A stretch of 64,000 bases of DNA, from positions 3,224,001 through 3,288,000 of the forward strand of contig NZ_CP108938.1 of the NCBI RefSeq assembly GCF_036347135.1, written 5' to 3'. Within the stretch, counting starts at the first letter, position 1; each line of letters begins with the position of its first letter. The position numbers and the translations under genes were made by a program. Positions 7,850 to 18,405 of this stretch are shown here, piece by piece. The notes under the pieces are model-generated. The model saw only the letters and a list, made by a program, of their open reading frames with translations. It was not told the origin of the DNA and made no database searches. The DNA is from Streptomyces sp. NBC_00775 (GTDB taxonomy: Bacteria > Actinomycetota > Actinomycetes > Streptomycetales > Streptomycetaceae).

Positions 7850-10099
7850 TTACTCCGCGGCCGGCAAGGCGGCCCGCGGCCGCTGCCACCCCCGGGACCC
7901 ACGGGCCAGCAGCCACGCCGTGGCCTCCTCGGGCGGCATCGCGGCGGCGACCAGCCACCCCTGCACAGCGTCACACCCCAGGTCCCGCAACCGCTCCCAC
8001 GTCTCGTCGTCCTCGACACCCTCCGCGACGACCAGCAGCCCCAGCGAGTGCGCGAGATCGACGGTGCAGCGCACGATCTCCGCGTCCTCGTTGTCCACGG
8101 CGAGCCGCGCGACGAACGACCGGTCGATCTTCAGCTCGCTCACCGGCAGCCGGCGAAGGTGCACCAGCGACGAGTACCCCGTACCGAAGTCGTCCAGCGA
8201 CATCTTCACCCCGTGCCCGGTCAGCCCGGCCAGGGTGTCCGCGGCCCGCTGCGGGTCCTCCAGGAGTACGTGTTCCGTTATCTCCAGCTGCAACGACCCC
8301 GCGGGGACCCCGTGCCGGGCGAGACGGGCGGCGACCGCTCCGGCGAACCCGGGCGTGTGGACGTCCCGCGGCGAGACATTGACGGCCACCGGCACGTACA
8401 GGCCCTGCGCCCGCCAGCGCGCGACCTGTCCGAGCGCCGTCTCCAGCACGTACTCGGTGAGGTGCGGCATCAGCCCGGACGACTCGGCGATGGCGATGAA
8501 CTCGTCCGGCGGTACCTTCCCGCGCTCGGGATGCACCCAGCGGACCAGTGCCTCGAGTCCGGCCACCTGTCCGTCGAAGCGGACCTTCGGCTGGTAGTGC
8601 AGTTCGACGTCGCCGGCGTCGAGGGCCCGGCGCAGGTCGCCGAGCAGACCGAGCCGGTCCGGGGTGTTGGAGTCCCGCTTGGACTCGTACACCTCCACCC
8701 CCGTACGGTCCCGCTTCGCCTGGTACATCGCCACGTCCGCCCGCCGCAGCAGCCCCTCCGCGTCCAGCGCGTGGTCGGGGAAGACGGCGAGCCCGGCGCT
8801 GGCCTCCAGGACGAGGGTGAGCCCGTCGAGGTCGAGCGGCGAGCCGAGCGCGGCGACGAGATTGCGGGCGACCCGTGTGGCCGACGTCGTGGAGTCGGCG
8901 ACCGGCAGTAACACGGCGAACTCGTCGCCGCCGAGCCGCGCGGCCTCCGCCCCGCGCGGCAGCGCCAGCCGCAGCCGGTCGGCTATCTGAAGGAGCAGCC
9001 GGTCTCCGGCGAGATGCCCCAACGTGTCGTTCACCGAACGGAATCGGTCCATATCTATCAGCATCAGGGCAGAACGCGCGCCGATGCGCTCGGCATCGTC
9101 CAGAGCCGTCCATGTGCGTTCCAGCAGCCACTGCCGGTTGGGCAGCCCGGTCAGCGGATCGCGCAGCTGCTCCTCCGCCCGAGCGCGGGCGATCCACAGC
9201 GTGGAGTCGAGGGCGATCAGCGGGATCGAGAACAGCGGCAGCAGTATGGGCTGCGCGATGGCGACCACACAGATCAGTGGCGCGATACCGAGCAGCGCGA
9301 CCGCGACGAGCCCCTGCCTGACCAGCGCCGTACGGGCGACGGTGGGCAGACCGCCGGTGCGCGGCGCGTGCAGGTACCAGAGCAGGCCGCGGGTGACCGC
9401 GAGATACGCGGCGGCGACCAGCGCCACCTCCGGCGCGGCGGAGAGCGTCCAGGTCTCCGGGTTCCAGGGCGTCTCGACGGTGGGGAACCGCCCGAACACG
9501 GCGAGGACCAGCGCTCCGGCGCCGATGCCGAGGATGTCGGCCGCGCCGTGCAGCAGGCCTTGGCGCCAGCGGTTGCGGCGCGCGATGCCGACCAGGACGA
9601 CGACGGTCAGGCTGACCATGCCGGCGGGCACCCAGCCGTACAGCAGCAGGACCGAGAGGGTGAGCGCCGCGCCGGAGCCGGTGCCGCCCCACCAGCGGGC
9701 CCGGCCGAGGGCGACCAGGTGGCCGACGATGATGCCGGTCAGCACGGCCAGCGACCAGCCGACGGCGCCCGACGGGAAGAGCGCGTGGTCGCCGCTGAAC
9801 GCCCGGTAGAAGCCGGCGCCCAGAACGAACCCGGCCACCGCGACGACCGCCGCGGGCAGCGCGGGCAGCGCGGGCCAGGACATGTGCCGTTCGGCGTCGT
9901 GGCCGGTCGGTCCGGTGGCACGCTCCGCGGTGAGCCTGCCGACGCCGGGAGCGGTGGGTGCCATGAGGGGTGCGGAGCCCGGTCCGCCCGTGCCGGGGTG
10001 TTCCGGAGACCGCACCGTCCGCAGGCCGGCCAGCCACGTGCCGGTCATCCGGCGCAGGCGCAGGCGTGAGTCAGGGGCGGCGCTCTCGGTCGGTTCCAT
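7850..10099 (-). CDS. rmdB: Membrane-bound GGDEF/EAL cyclic di-GMP protein (RmdB-like)
   Basis: A 749-residue protein, counted from ATG 10099, which has AGAGGGA upstream; an in-frame start at 10156 is also possible. Residues of about 95-310 form a multi-helix membrane region. The GGDEF domain follows, with an intact GGDEF motif at 390-394. The EAL domain has EAL at 516-518 and the later DDFGTGYSSL loop. There is no RxxD inhibitory site before GGDEF. In S. coelicolor the ligA-adjacent protein RmdB is described as a c-di-GMP phosphodiesterase affecting development; orthology is inferred from architecture and location. Codon 397 is TTA (8909-8911), a bldA-dependent codon. Synthase, hydrolase or dual activity cannot be decided here. 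Confidence 0.88.
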   Translation of the reverse strand: MEPTESAAPDSRLRLRRMTGTWLAGLRTVRSPEHPGTGGPGSAPLMAPTAPGVGRLTAERATGPTGHDAERHMSWPALPALPAAVVAVAGFVLGAGFYRAFSGDHALFPSGAVGWSLAVLTGIIVGHLVALGRARWWGGTGSGAALTLSVLLLYGWVPAGMVSLTVVVLVGIARRNRWRQGLLHGAADILGIGAGALVLAVFGRFPTVETPWNPETWTLSAAPEVALVAAAYLAVTRGLLWYLHAPRTGGLPTVARTALVRQGLVAVALLGIAPLICVVAIAQPILLPLFSIPLIALDSTLWIARARAEEQLRDPLTGLPNRQWLLERTWTALDDAERIGARSALMLIDMDRFRSVNDTLGHLAGDRLLLQIADRLRLALPRGAEAARLGGDEFAVLLPVADSTTSATRVARNLVAALGSPLDLDGLTLVLEASAGLAVFPDHALDAEGLLRRADVAMYQAKRDRTGVEVYESKRDSNTPDRLGLLGDLRRALDAGDVELHYQPKVRFDGQVAGLEALVRWVHPERGKVPPDEFIAIAESSGLMPHLTEYVLETALGQVARWRAQGLYVPVAVNVSPRDVHTPGFAGAVAARLARHGVPAGSLQLEITEHVLLEDPQRAADTLAGLTGHGVKMSLDDFGTGYSSLVHLRRLPVSELKIDRSFVARLAVDNEDAEIVRCTVDLAHSLGLLVVAEGVEDDETWERLRDLGCDAVQGWLVAAAMPPEEATAWLLARGSRGWQRPRAALPAAE

Positions 10100-10360
10100 T
10101 CCCGTCCCTCTCACAGCCGGCGGTGCCCACGCCACGCGGTCCGTTGCCGGCGACAACCGCCAACGGCGCCGCGTCTGAAAAGCCTTTCCCCAGACTCTTC
10201 AAGAGCAGGGGATGCCCCAGCCGCAGCTGGGCACGGCAGGCGCACACCTCAACAGTAGGCCGCAGAAGGCTTCCACGGGCAGCGGTCGTCGACGGTTGCC
10301 CGAATGCGACCCGGCCACCCGTATGCATCTGATATGCGCCGAACGGGTGACCTTCAACCG

Positions 10361-12580
<2,220 letters not shown>

Positions 12581-13588
12581 TTACTCAGGGTTGTCCGCGA
12601 GGGATCTCGCCGCCCGGACGCAGTGGGCGAGTGCCTTGCGCGCGAAGTCGGGAGAAGCCCCCGCGAACCCGCACGACGGAGTGACCGTGACCGCCTCCGC
12701 GAGAAGGTCCGGTCGCAGCCCCAGCCTGCGCCACAGCGTCCTGACACCCATGACGCTACCGGCAGGGTCTGACAACGGGCCGTCCACGCTGGGGACGACA
12801 CCTGCGAAGAGCCGCGTACCGCCTTCCACGGCCTCCCCGATCGCGTCGTCGTCACGCTCGGTGAGGAGTGAGAAGTCGAACGAGATCGCCGCGGCGCCCG
12901 CCCGGCGCAGGAGGGCGAACGGTACGTCCGGTGCGCACGAGTGGACCACGACCGGGCCGCCGTCGTGAACCCCGATGACGTCGCGGAGCGTGGCTTCGAC
13001 GACCTGCCGGTCCACTGCACGGTGAGTCCGGTAGCCGCTGGCTGACTTGACCTGCCCGCGCAGTACAGCGATGAGGGAGGGCTCGTCGAGCTGGAGGACG
13101 ACCTGCGCACCGGGGACGCGCCGCTGGACCTCGTCGAGATGCAGGCGCAGTCCCTCGGCGAGCGATCCGGCGAGGTCCCTGCACGCGCCCGCGTCGGCCA
13201 GGGCCACCTCGCCGTTCCTCAACTCCAGCGCGGCGGCGAGGGTCCACGGACCGACGGCCTGCACCTTGAGCGGACCCTCGTATCCCTGCGTGAACTCCTC
13301 CAGCGCGTCGAGGTCTTCGCCGAGCCACGACCTGGCCCGCCTGGTGTCCCGCCCCGGCCGGTCCCCGAGCCGCCAGCCGCTGGGCTCCACGCGCGCGTAC
13401 AGCTCGACCAGCATCCCGGCGGTCCGCCCGATCATGTCGGCGCCGGGTCCCCGCGCGGGCAGCTCCGCAAGGAACGGGAAGTCCTCGCAGGACCCCACGA
13501 CCGTCTTGGCGGCCTCCCGCGCGTCACCACCGGGCATGGATCCGACGCCGGTGGCGGAACCGAACCTGAACTCGCTGTCTTCGCTCAC
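12581..13588 (-). CDS. MetE-like methionine synthase (core, vitamin-B12-independent type)
   Basis: The 335-residue protein matches the C-terminal catalytic half of cobalamin-independent methionine synthase (UROD/MetE fold), without the N-terminal half of full-length MetE. The probable zinc ligands are H216 and C218 (VVHSCAPD) and C306 (TPSCGFAG). The opening SATGVGSMPG segment is characteristic of this short family. Relatives in archaea and actinobacteria transfer a methyl group to homocysteine, but the methyl donor of the short forms is less certain than for MetE. It precedes ligA by 15 bp on the same strand. Confidence 0.8.
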   Translation of the reverse strand: MSEDSEFRFGSATGVGSMPGGDAREAAKTVVGSCEDFPFLAELPARGPGADMIGRTAGMLVELYARVEPSGWRLGDRPGRDTRRARSWLGEDLDALEEFTQGYEGPLKVQAVGPWTLAAALELRNGEVALADAGACRDLAGSLAEGLRLHLDEVQRRVPGAQVVLQLDEPSLIAVLRGQVKSASGYRTHRAVDRQVVEATLRDVIGVHDGGPVVVHSCAPDVPFALLRRAGAAAISFDFSLLTERDDDAIGEAVEGGTRLFAGVVPSVDGPLSDPAGSVMGVRTLWRRLGLRPDLLAEAVTVTPSCGFAGASPDFARKALAHCVRAARSLADNPE

Positions 13589-13676
13589 CCCCGAAGCCTA
13601 CGGAACCCTCCGGGGGTGGGGCCGACTTAGGGGCACCCTCCGTTGTCGGGTGCTCGGCGTCGGCGTGGGCGCCCCC

Positions 13677-13695
13677 CTGGGGGCTGCGCCCCCAG
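13677..13695 (-). terminator. Hairpin downstream of the SDR gene
   Basis: CTGGGGG (13677-13683) and CCCCCAG (13689-13695) flank a 5-nt loop. This lies about 60 bp after the SDR stop. It is embedded in a common Streptomyces repeat continuing as CCTCGTCCTCAAACGCCGG (13717-13735). The same GGGGG/CCCCC hairpin type recurs near 59213-59231. Confidence 0.6.
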
Positions 13696-13755
13696 ACCCC
13701 CCTTCGGCCTGAACGGCCTCGTCCTCAAACGCCGGACGGGCTGGTGGTGGCCCCG

Positions 13756-14454
13756 TCACCTGCCCGGTCGCACCGTCAGATCGTTGACCTCCGCGTCCCG
13801 CGGCAGATCGAGGGCCATCAGGATCGTGGTCGCCACCGACTCCGGGTCGATCCACTTCGAGGCGTCGTACTGCTTGCCCTCCTGCTGATGGACCTTGGCC
13901 TGCATGGGGCTGGCGGTGCGGCCGGGGTAGACGGAGGTGACGCGGACGCCGTTCGCGTGTTCCTCGTGGCGCAGGGAGTCCGCGAGGGCCTTCAGGCCGT
14001 GCTTGGAAGCCGCGTACGCGGACCAGTCGGCGTGGGCGTTGAGGCCGGCGCCGGAGTTGACGAAGAGCACGTGGCCCTGGGCGAGGCGGAGTTGGGGCAG
14101 GAAGTGGCGGGTCAGCTCGGCGGGGGCGATCAGGTTGACGTTGAGCTGGTGGCGCCAGGCCTTGGGGGTCAGCCCGCCGACCGGGCCCAGGTCGACCACG
14201 CCCGCGATGTGCAGGAGGGAGTCGATCCGGTCGGGCAGCGACTGGTGCGAGAACGCCCAGGAGAGCTTGTCGGGGTCCGCCAGGTCGCCGACCAGGGTCC
14301 TCGCTCCGGGGAACTCGGCCGCCAGTTCCTTGGCGCGGCCGGCGTCGCGCGCGTGCAGCACGAGTTCGTCCCCGCGCGCGTGGAGGCGGCGGGCGACGGC
14401 CGCGCCGATGCCGGAGCCCGCCCCGGTGATCAGATGTGTAGCCATGCCCGCCAT
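13756..14454 (-). CDS. Short-chain dehydrogenase/reductase
   Basis: This 232-residue SDR has the dinucleotide-binding TGAGSGIG motif at 10-17 and a Ser in FVNSGAG. The catalytic YxxxK appears as YAASK near 150. Basic residues after beta-2 (HARDAGRAKE) favour NADP(H). The substrate is unknown. A second ATG three codons in (14445) is equally plausible as the start. It lies 7 bp downstream of the LOG-family gene on the same strand, so the two are probably cotranscribed. Confidence 0.88.
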   Translation of the reverse strand: MAGMATHLITGAGSGIGAAVARRLHARGDELVLHARDAGRAKELAAEFPGARTLVGDLADPDKLSWAFSHQSLPDRIDSLLHIAGVVDLGPVGGLTPKAWRHQLNVNLIAPAELTRHFLPQLRLAQGHVLFVNSGAGLNAHADWSAYAASKHGLKALADSLRHEEHANGVRVTSVYPGRTASPMQAKVHQQEGKQYDASKWIDPESVATTILMALDLPRDAEVNDLTVRPGR

Positions 14455-14461
14455 GCTCGCA

Positions 14462-15001
14462 TCACCGGGTGCCGTGGCTCTCCTCCAGGTAGGTCAGCGC
14501 GCCCACCGGCTCCTCCGCGAAGAACACCAGGTCGGCGAGCGGGCACGGCAGGAAACCCTCGTCCTCCATGCGCCGGAACTGCTCCTTCAGGCCGTCGTAG
14601 AAGCCTGCCGTGTTGAGCAGCACCACCGGCTTGTCCGTCTTCCCGTGCTTCTTCAGCTCCAGGATCTCGGTCGCCTCGTCGAGCGTCCCGGTTCCACCGA
14701 CCATGACTACCACCGCGTCGGCCTTCTCCAGGAGCAGCGCCTTGCGCTCGGCGAGGTCCCGGGCGATCACCATCTCGTCGGCACCCGCCCGCGCCTTGGC
14801 CGCGAGGAAGTCCACGGAAACGCCCAGGAGCCGTCCGCCGGCCTCCTGTACGCCGTCGGCGACCACCTTCATCAGCCCGACGTCGGAACCGCCCCAGACG
14901 AGCGTGTGCCCGCCCTTCCCGATCAGCTTCGCGAACTCCCGCGCGGGACGCGTGTAGCGGTCGTCGAGGTCGGCGGCGGAGAGGAAGACGCAGATATTCA
15001 T
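14462..15001 (-). CDS. TIGR00730/LOG family protein (divergent)
   Basis: A 179-residue Rossmann-fold protein of the LOG/lysine-decarboxylase-like family. Characterised members hydrolyse the ribose-phosphate bond of cytokinin nucleotides or related nucleoside monophosphates. The first glycine-rich loop is WGGSDVGLMK rather than GGGxxGLMG. The catalytic loop reads VGGTGTLDE where the family consensus is PGGxGTxxE, so the leading Pro is Val but Gly-Thr and the Glu are kept. It begins at ATG 15001, divergent from the DUF427 gene 50 bp away. Function beyond the fold is uncertain. Confidence 0.8.
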   Translation of the reverse strand: MNICVFLSAADLDDRYTRPAREFAKLIGKGGHTLVWGGSDVGLMKVVADGVQEAGGRLLGVSVDFLAAKARAGADEMVIARDLAERKALLLEKADAVVVMVGGTGTLDEATEILELKKHGKTDKPVVLLNTAGFYDGLKEQFRRMEDEGFLPCPLADLVFFAEEPVGALTYLEESHGTR

Positions 15002-15051
15002 GCCGCCACCGTACGCGGGAAGAACCAGGGCCCCGCGAGCGCTTTTCAGGT

Positions 15052-15375
15052 ATGGCTGAAGGACACACGATCACCATCGAGCAGAGCACTGAGCACATAC
15101 GCGTGGTGCACGGCGGCCAGGTCCTGGCGGAGAGCGACCGCCCCCTGGTGCTGCGCGAGACCGGCTGTCCCGTGCGCTACTACCTCCCGGCCGAGGACGT
15201 CCGTCTGGACCTGCTGACGCCCTCCGACACCCACACCCACTGCCCCTTCAAGGGCACCGCGTCCTACTGGTCGCTCCCGGACGCGGCCGACCTGGTCTGG
15301 TCGTACCCCGACCCCAAGCCCGACGTATCCCCGATCAAGGACCACCTCTGCTTCTACGAAGTAGAAGTGCGGTGA
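15052..15375 (+). CDS. DUF427 domain protein
   Basis: A 107-residue protein that is almost entirely a DUF427 domain, a small beta-rich fold. The recognisable features are the paired strand HIRVVHGGQVLAESDRPLVL, the YYLPAEDV segment and THCPFKGTASYW. The conserved Arg, Tyr, His, Cys and Lys of these segments suggest ligand binding, but no reaction is established for the family as far as I know. It runs divergently from the LOG-like gene and ends 38 bp before the hydrolase gene on the same strand. Confidence 0.85.
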   Translation: MAEGHTITIEQSTEHIRVVHGGQVLAESDRPLVLRETGCPVRYYLPAEDVRLDLLTPSDTHTHCPFKGTASYWSLPDAADLVWSYPDPKPDVSPIKDHLCFYEVEVR

Positions 15376-15413
15376 GCCGATGAGTTCCGGGTCCGCCGGC
15401 GGTCTCCACCGGC

Positions 15414-16208
15414 ATGGACAAGAAGACCATCTCGCGCGACGGCACCCCCATCGCGTACGAACGCTACGGTGACGGCCCGGCGGTCGTCCTGGTCGGCGGC
15501 GCCATGTGCACGGGCGCCACACTGGCGCCCCTGGCGTCGGCCCTCTCCGACCGCTTCGGCGCCCTCACGTACGACCGCCGGGGCCGCGGCGACAGCGGCG
15601 ACACCGCTCCCTTCGCGGTGGCCCGCGAGGTCGAGGACATCGCGGCCCTGATCGAGGCGTCCGGGGGCAGCGCGGCGCTCTACGGCATCTCGTCGGGCGG
15701 CGCGCTGGTCCTGGAGGCGGCGGCCAGTGGGCTGCCGGTCGGCGGGGTCGCCGTCTACGAGACGCCGTTCGCCGTGTACGAGGGCGGCGGCAAGGAGCGC
15801 CGGGAGTACACGGAGCGGCTGACCGAGCTCCTGGGCCAGGACCGGCACGGAGACGCCGTCGAGCTGTTCATGGCGCTCGCCGGCGCTCCCCCGGAGATGA
15901 TCGCGGGCGCCCGCCGGTCCCCCGCGTGGCCCGGCATGGAGGCGATCGCGCCCACGCTGGCGTACGACAACGCGGCGATGGGCGACGGCCTGGTGCCCCG
16001 CGACCGTCTGGCCTCGCTCACCGTGCCCGTACTGACCGTCGCCGGCGGCGCGAGCCCCGAGTGGATGCGCGAGGCGGCCCGGACCGTCGCGGACACGGCG
16101 CCCGACGGGACGTATCGCACGCTGGACGGCCAGACCCACATGGTGGACCCCCAGGTACTGGCCCCCCTCCTGACGGAGTTCTTCTCGGGGGCCGCTCAGG
16201 GCGGCTAG
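15414..16208 (+). CDS. Alpha/beta hydrolase
   Basis: This 264-residue protein has the alpha/beta-hydrolase core. There is an oxyanion HG-like region (VLVGGAMCTG), a nucleophile elbow GISSG near residue 87, a later VPVLTVAGGASPEW strand, and the catalytic His in DGQTHMVDP near 244. No signal peptide is present, so it is cytoplasmic. Relatives act on esters, lactones or C-C bonds of small molecules; the substrate is unknown. It follows the DUF427 gene at a distance allowing one transcript and converges on mnmA. Confidence 0.85.
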   Translation: MDKKTISRDGTPIAYERYGDGPAVVLVGGAMCTGATLAPLASALSDRFGALTYDRRGRGDSGDTAPFAVAREVEDIAALIEASGGSAALYGISSGGALVLEAAASGLPVGGVAVYETPFAVYEGGGKERREYTERLTELLGQDRHGDAVELFMALAGAPPEMIAGARRSPAWPGMEAIAPTLAYDNAAMGDGLVPRDRLASLTVPVLTVAGGASPEWMREAARTVADTAPDGTYRTLDGQTHMVDPQVLAPLLTEFFSGAAQGG

Positions 16209-16259
16209 AGGGCGCTGCGCGCCGGTCTCCGCCTGCCGGCCAGCCGGCGGCGGGGCCGG

Positions 16260-17381
16260 TCAGACGGTGGCCGTCGCGCGCGTGGTCGTCGCGATCGTCG
16301 CCGAGCCCACCACGCGCGTGCCGTCGTACAGGACGATCGCCTGGCCGGGCGCGACCCCGCGGACCGGCTCGGTGAACGCGACCTCCAGCCCGCCGTTGAC
16401 GAGTTCGGCGGTGACCGTCGTCTCGCCGCCGTGGGCGCGGAGCTGGGCGGTGTACGTGCCCGGACCGGTCGGGGCGGCGCCGCACCAGCGGGGCTTGATG
16501 GCCGTCAGTCCGTTCACGTCGAGGGACGCCGCCGGGCCCACCGTCACCGTGTTGTTCACCGGCGAGATGTCCAGGACGTAGCGCGGCTTGCCGTCGTCGG
16601 CCGGGGTGCCGATGCGCAGGCCCTTGCGCTGGCCGATGGTGAAGCCGAACGCGCCCTCGTGGGTGCCCAGCTTCGCGCCGGACTCGTCGACGATGTCGCC
16701 CTCGGACTTGCCGAGGCGGTTCGCGAGGAAGCCCTGGGTGTCGCCGTCGGCGATGAAGCAGATGTCGTGCGAGTCGGGCTTCTTGGCGACGGCCAGGCCC
16801 CGGCGCTCGGCCTCGGCGCGGATCTCTTCCTTCGTGGTGACCGTGTCGCCGAGCGGGAACAGCGCGTGGGCGAGCTGGCGGTCGTCGAGGACCCCGAGGA
16901 CGTACGACTGGTCCTTGGCCATGTCGGACGCGCGGTGCAGCTCGCGCGTGCCGTCGTCGTTCACGATCACCTTGGCGTAGTGGCCCGTGCAGACCGCGTC
17001 GAAGCCGAGCGCGAGCGCCTTGTCGAGCAGGGCCGCGAACTTGATCTTCTCGTTGCAGCGCAGGCACGGATTCGGGGTGCGCCCGGCCTCGTACTCGGCG
17101 ATGAAGTCCTCGACCACGTCCTCGCGGAAGCGCTCGGCGAGGTCCCACACGTAGAAGGGGATGCCGATGACGTCCGCCGCGCGGCGGGCGTCGCGCGAGT
17201 CCTCGATGGTGCAACAGCCGCGCGCGCCGGTCCGGAACGACTGCGGGTTCGCCGAGAGGGCGAGGTGTACGCCGGTCACGTCGTGGCCTGCTTCCGCCGC
17301 GCGGGCGGCGGCTACGGCGGAGTCGACTCCGCCCGACATGGCGGCGAGAACGCGGAGGGGGCGCTGCGAGGTGTCAGTCAT
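16260..17381 (-). CDS. mnmA: tRNA-specific 2-thiouridylase
   Basis: MnmA thiolates U34 of Lys, Glu and Gln tRNAs with ATP and persulfide sulfur. The 373-residue protein starts at ATG 17381 behind GGAGGGG. The PP-loop SGGVDS is at 16-21. The two catalytic cysteines lie in NPCLRCN and HDICFIAD, followed by the C-terminal beta-barrel. The sulfur donor is plausibly the cysteine desulfurase encoded at 20271-21440, separated here by an amidase and a multicopper oxidase gene. Its start is only 60 bp from that of the divergent amidase gene, so the two promoters share this gap. Confidence 0.96.
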   Translation of the reverse strand: MTDTSQRPLRVLAAMSGGVDSAVAAARAAEAGHDVTGVHLALSANPQSFRTGARGCCTIEDSRDARRAADVIGIPFYVWDLAERFREDVVEDFIAEYEAGRTPNPCLRCNEKIKFAALLDKALALGFDAVCTGHYAKVIVNDDGTRELHRASDMAKDQSYVLGVLDDRQLAHALFPLGDTVTTKEEIRAEAERRGLAVAKKPDSHDICFIADGDTQGFLANRLGKSEGDIVDESGAKLGTHEGAFGFTIGQRKGLRIGTPADDGKPRYVLDISPVNNTVTVGPAASLDVNGLTAIKPRWCGAAPTGPGTYTAQLRAHGGETTVTAELVNGGLEVAFTEPVRGVAPGQAIVLYDGTRVVGSATIATTTRATATV

Positions 17382-17441
17382 AACCCCTCCAGGGTACGGG
17401 GCGCCGGGAACCGGATCCCGCGAGTATCCGTTGAAGATCCC

Positions 17442-18146
17442 ATGGGGGAGAAAAAGGGGAAGCAGGGGAAGCCACGGAGCGGCAAGGGCAAGGCCGGCGC
17501 CAAGGACGCGGACCGGCGGGTGGGTCGCCGGACGCTGCTCATCGGCGGTGCGGCGGCGGCCCTGGGCACGGCCGCCCTGGCGCGGGACAAACTGGGCCAC
17601 CTGTGGTGGAGGCTGCCGGGCGTGGAGAAGCCCCGGGTGGCGGGTGCGGTCGACTTCCGGGGCGCCCAGTGGGTGGCGGCGTCCGCGGCGAACTGGCGGC
17701 GCGCGGACCGGCCCGACGACTACGGCATAGACCGAGTGATCATCCATGTCACCCAGGGCAGCTTCAGGAGCGCGGTGAAGGTCTTCCAGGACCCGGGGCA
17801 CGGCGCCGCCGCCCACTACGTCATCCGCAAGGACGGGCACATCACGCAGATGATCCGCGAGCTGGACGTGGCGTTCCACGCGGGGAACCGGGAGTACAAC
17901 GAACGGAGCGTCGGCATCGAGCACGAGGGCTTCGTGGAGCGCGCCTCGTCGTTCACGGACGCGATGTATGCCGCCTCCGCGCGGCTCACCGCCGAGATAT
18001 GCGGACGGTACGGCATCCCCCTCGACCGGAAGCACATCATCGGGCATGTGGAGGTGCCGGGCACGGACCACACCGATCCCGGGCGCTACTGGGACTGGGA
18101 CCGGTACATGCGGCTCGTGCGGGAGGCGAAAACCGCTTCCGCCTAG
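17442..18146 (+). CDS. Tat-exported N-acetylmuramoyl-L-alanine amidase (Amidase_2/PGRP type)
   Basis: A 234-residue protein. A lysine-rich n-region is followed by a twin-arginine signal ([18 protein letters not shown], about 25-43), so it is probably exported folded. The rest is an Amidase_2 domain with zinc ligands in [10 protein letters not shown] and [13 protein letters not shown], the last reading D where the T7 lysozyme type has Cys. These enzymes cut the bond between MurNAc and L-Ala in peptidoglycan. The start is ATG 17442; the shared 60-bp gap with mnmA supports it. It could also serve as a peptidoglycan sensor. Confidence 0.85.
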   Translation: MGEKKGKQGKPRSGKGKAGAKDADRRVGRRTLLIGGAAAALGTAALARDKLGHLWWRLPGVEKPRVAGAVDFRGAQWVAASAANWRRADRPDDYGIDRVIIHVTQGSFRSAVKVFQDPGHGAAAHYVIRKDGHITQMIRELDVAFHAGNREYNERSVGIEHEGFVERASSFTDAMYAASARLTAEICGRYGIPLDRKHIIGHVEVPGTDHTDPGRYWDWDRYMRLVREAKTASA

Positions 18147-18278
18147 CGGTACGACGAGGACGGGCACATCACGTCAGCAGGAGACCCTGTGACACAGATC
18201 ACATGTTCTCAATATCGTGAACAGTTCGTGAGAGCCTCCCGCCCGATCCGCCCCTCACCCCACACGTGACCTGCGGCA

Positions 18279-18311
18279 CGCCAACTTGGCTTTTTTTCAA
18301 GGGAGTTGGCG
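18279..18311. terminator. Inverted repeat with T-run between amidase and oxidase genes
   Basis: CGCCAAC (18279-18285) pairs with GTTGGCG (18305-18311). TTG/CAA can extend the stem with a bulge, and seven T residues (18291-18297) sit in the loop. It may end the amidase transcript or act as an operator for the oxidase gene 95 bp downstream; the sequence alone does not decide. Confidence 0.4.
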
Positions 18312-18405
18312 GCCACGGCCATCCACGGCGCATCCATAGCCTCCCCGGCTCGCTCCTAACTTCGCCTCAGTCTTTACATAGCCCTTAGGCCAAGGCTCCA
18401 CGGCC

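Noticed and set aside
13717..13741. CCTCGTCCTCAAACGCCGG segment as a regulatory site
   Set aside because: It is part of a very common Streptomyces intergenic repeat attached to a terminator hairpin.
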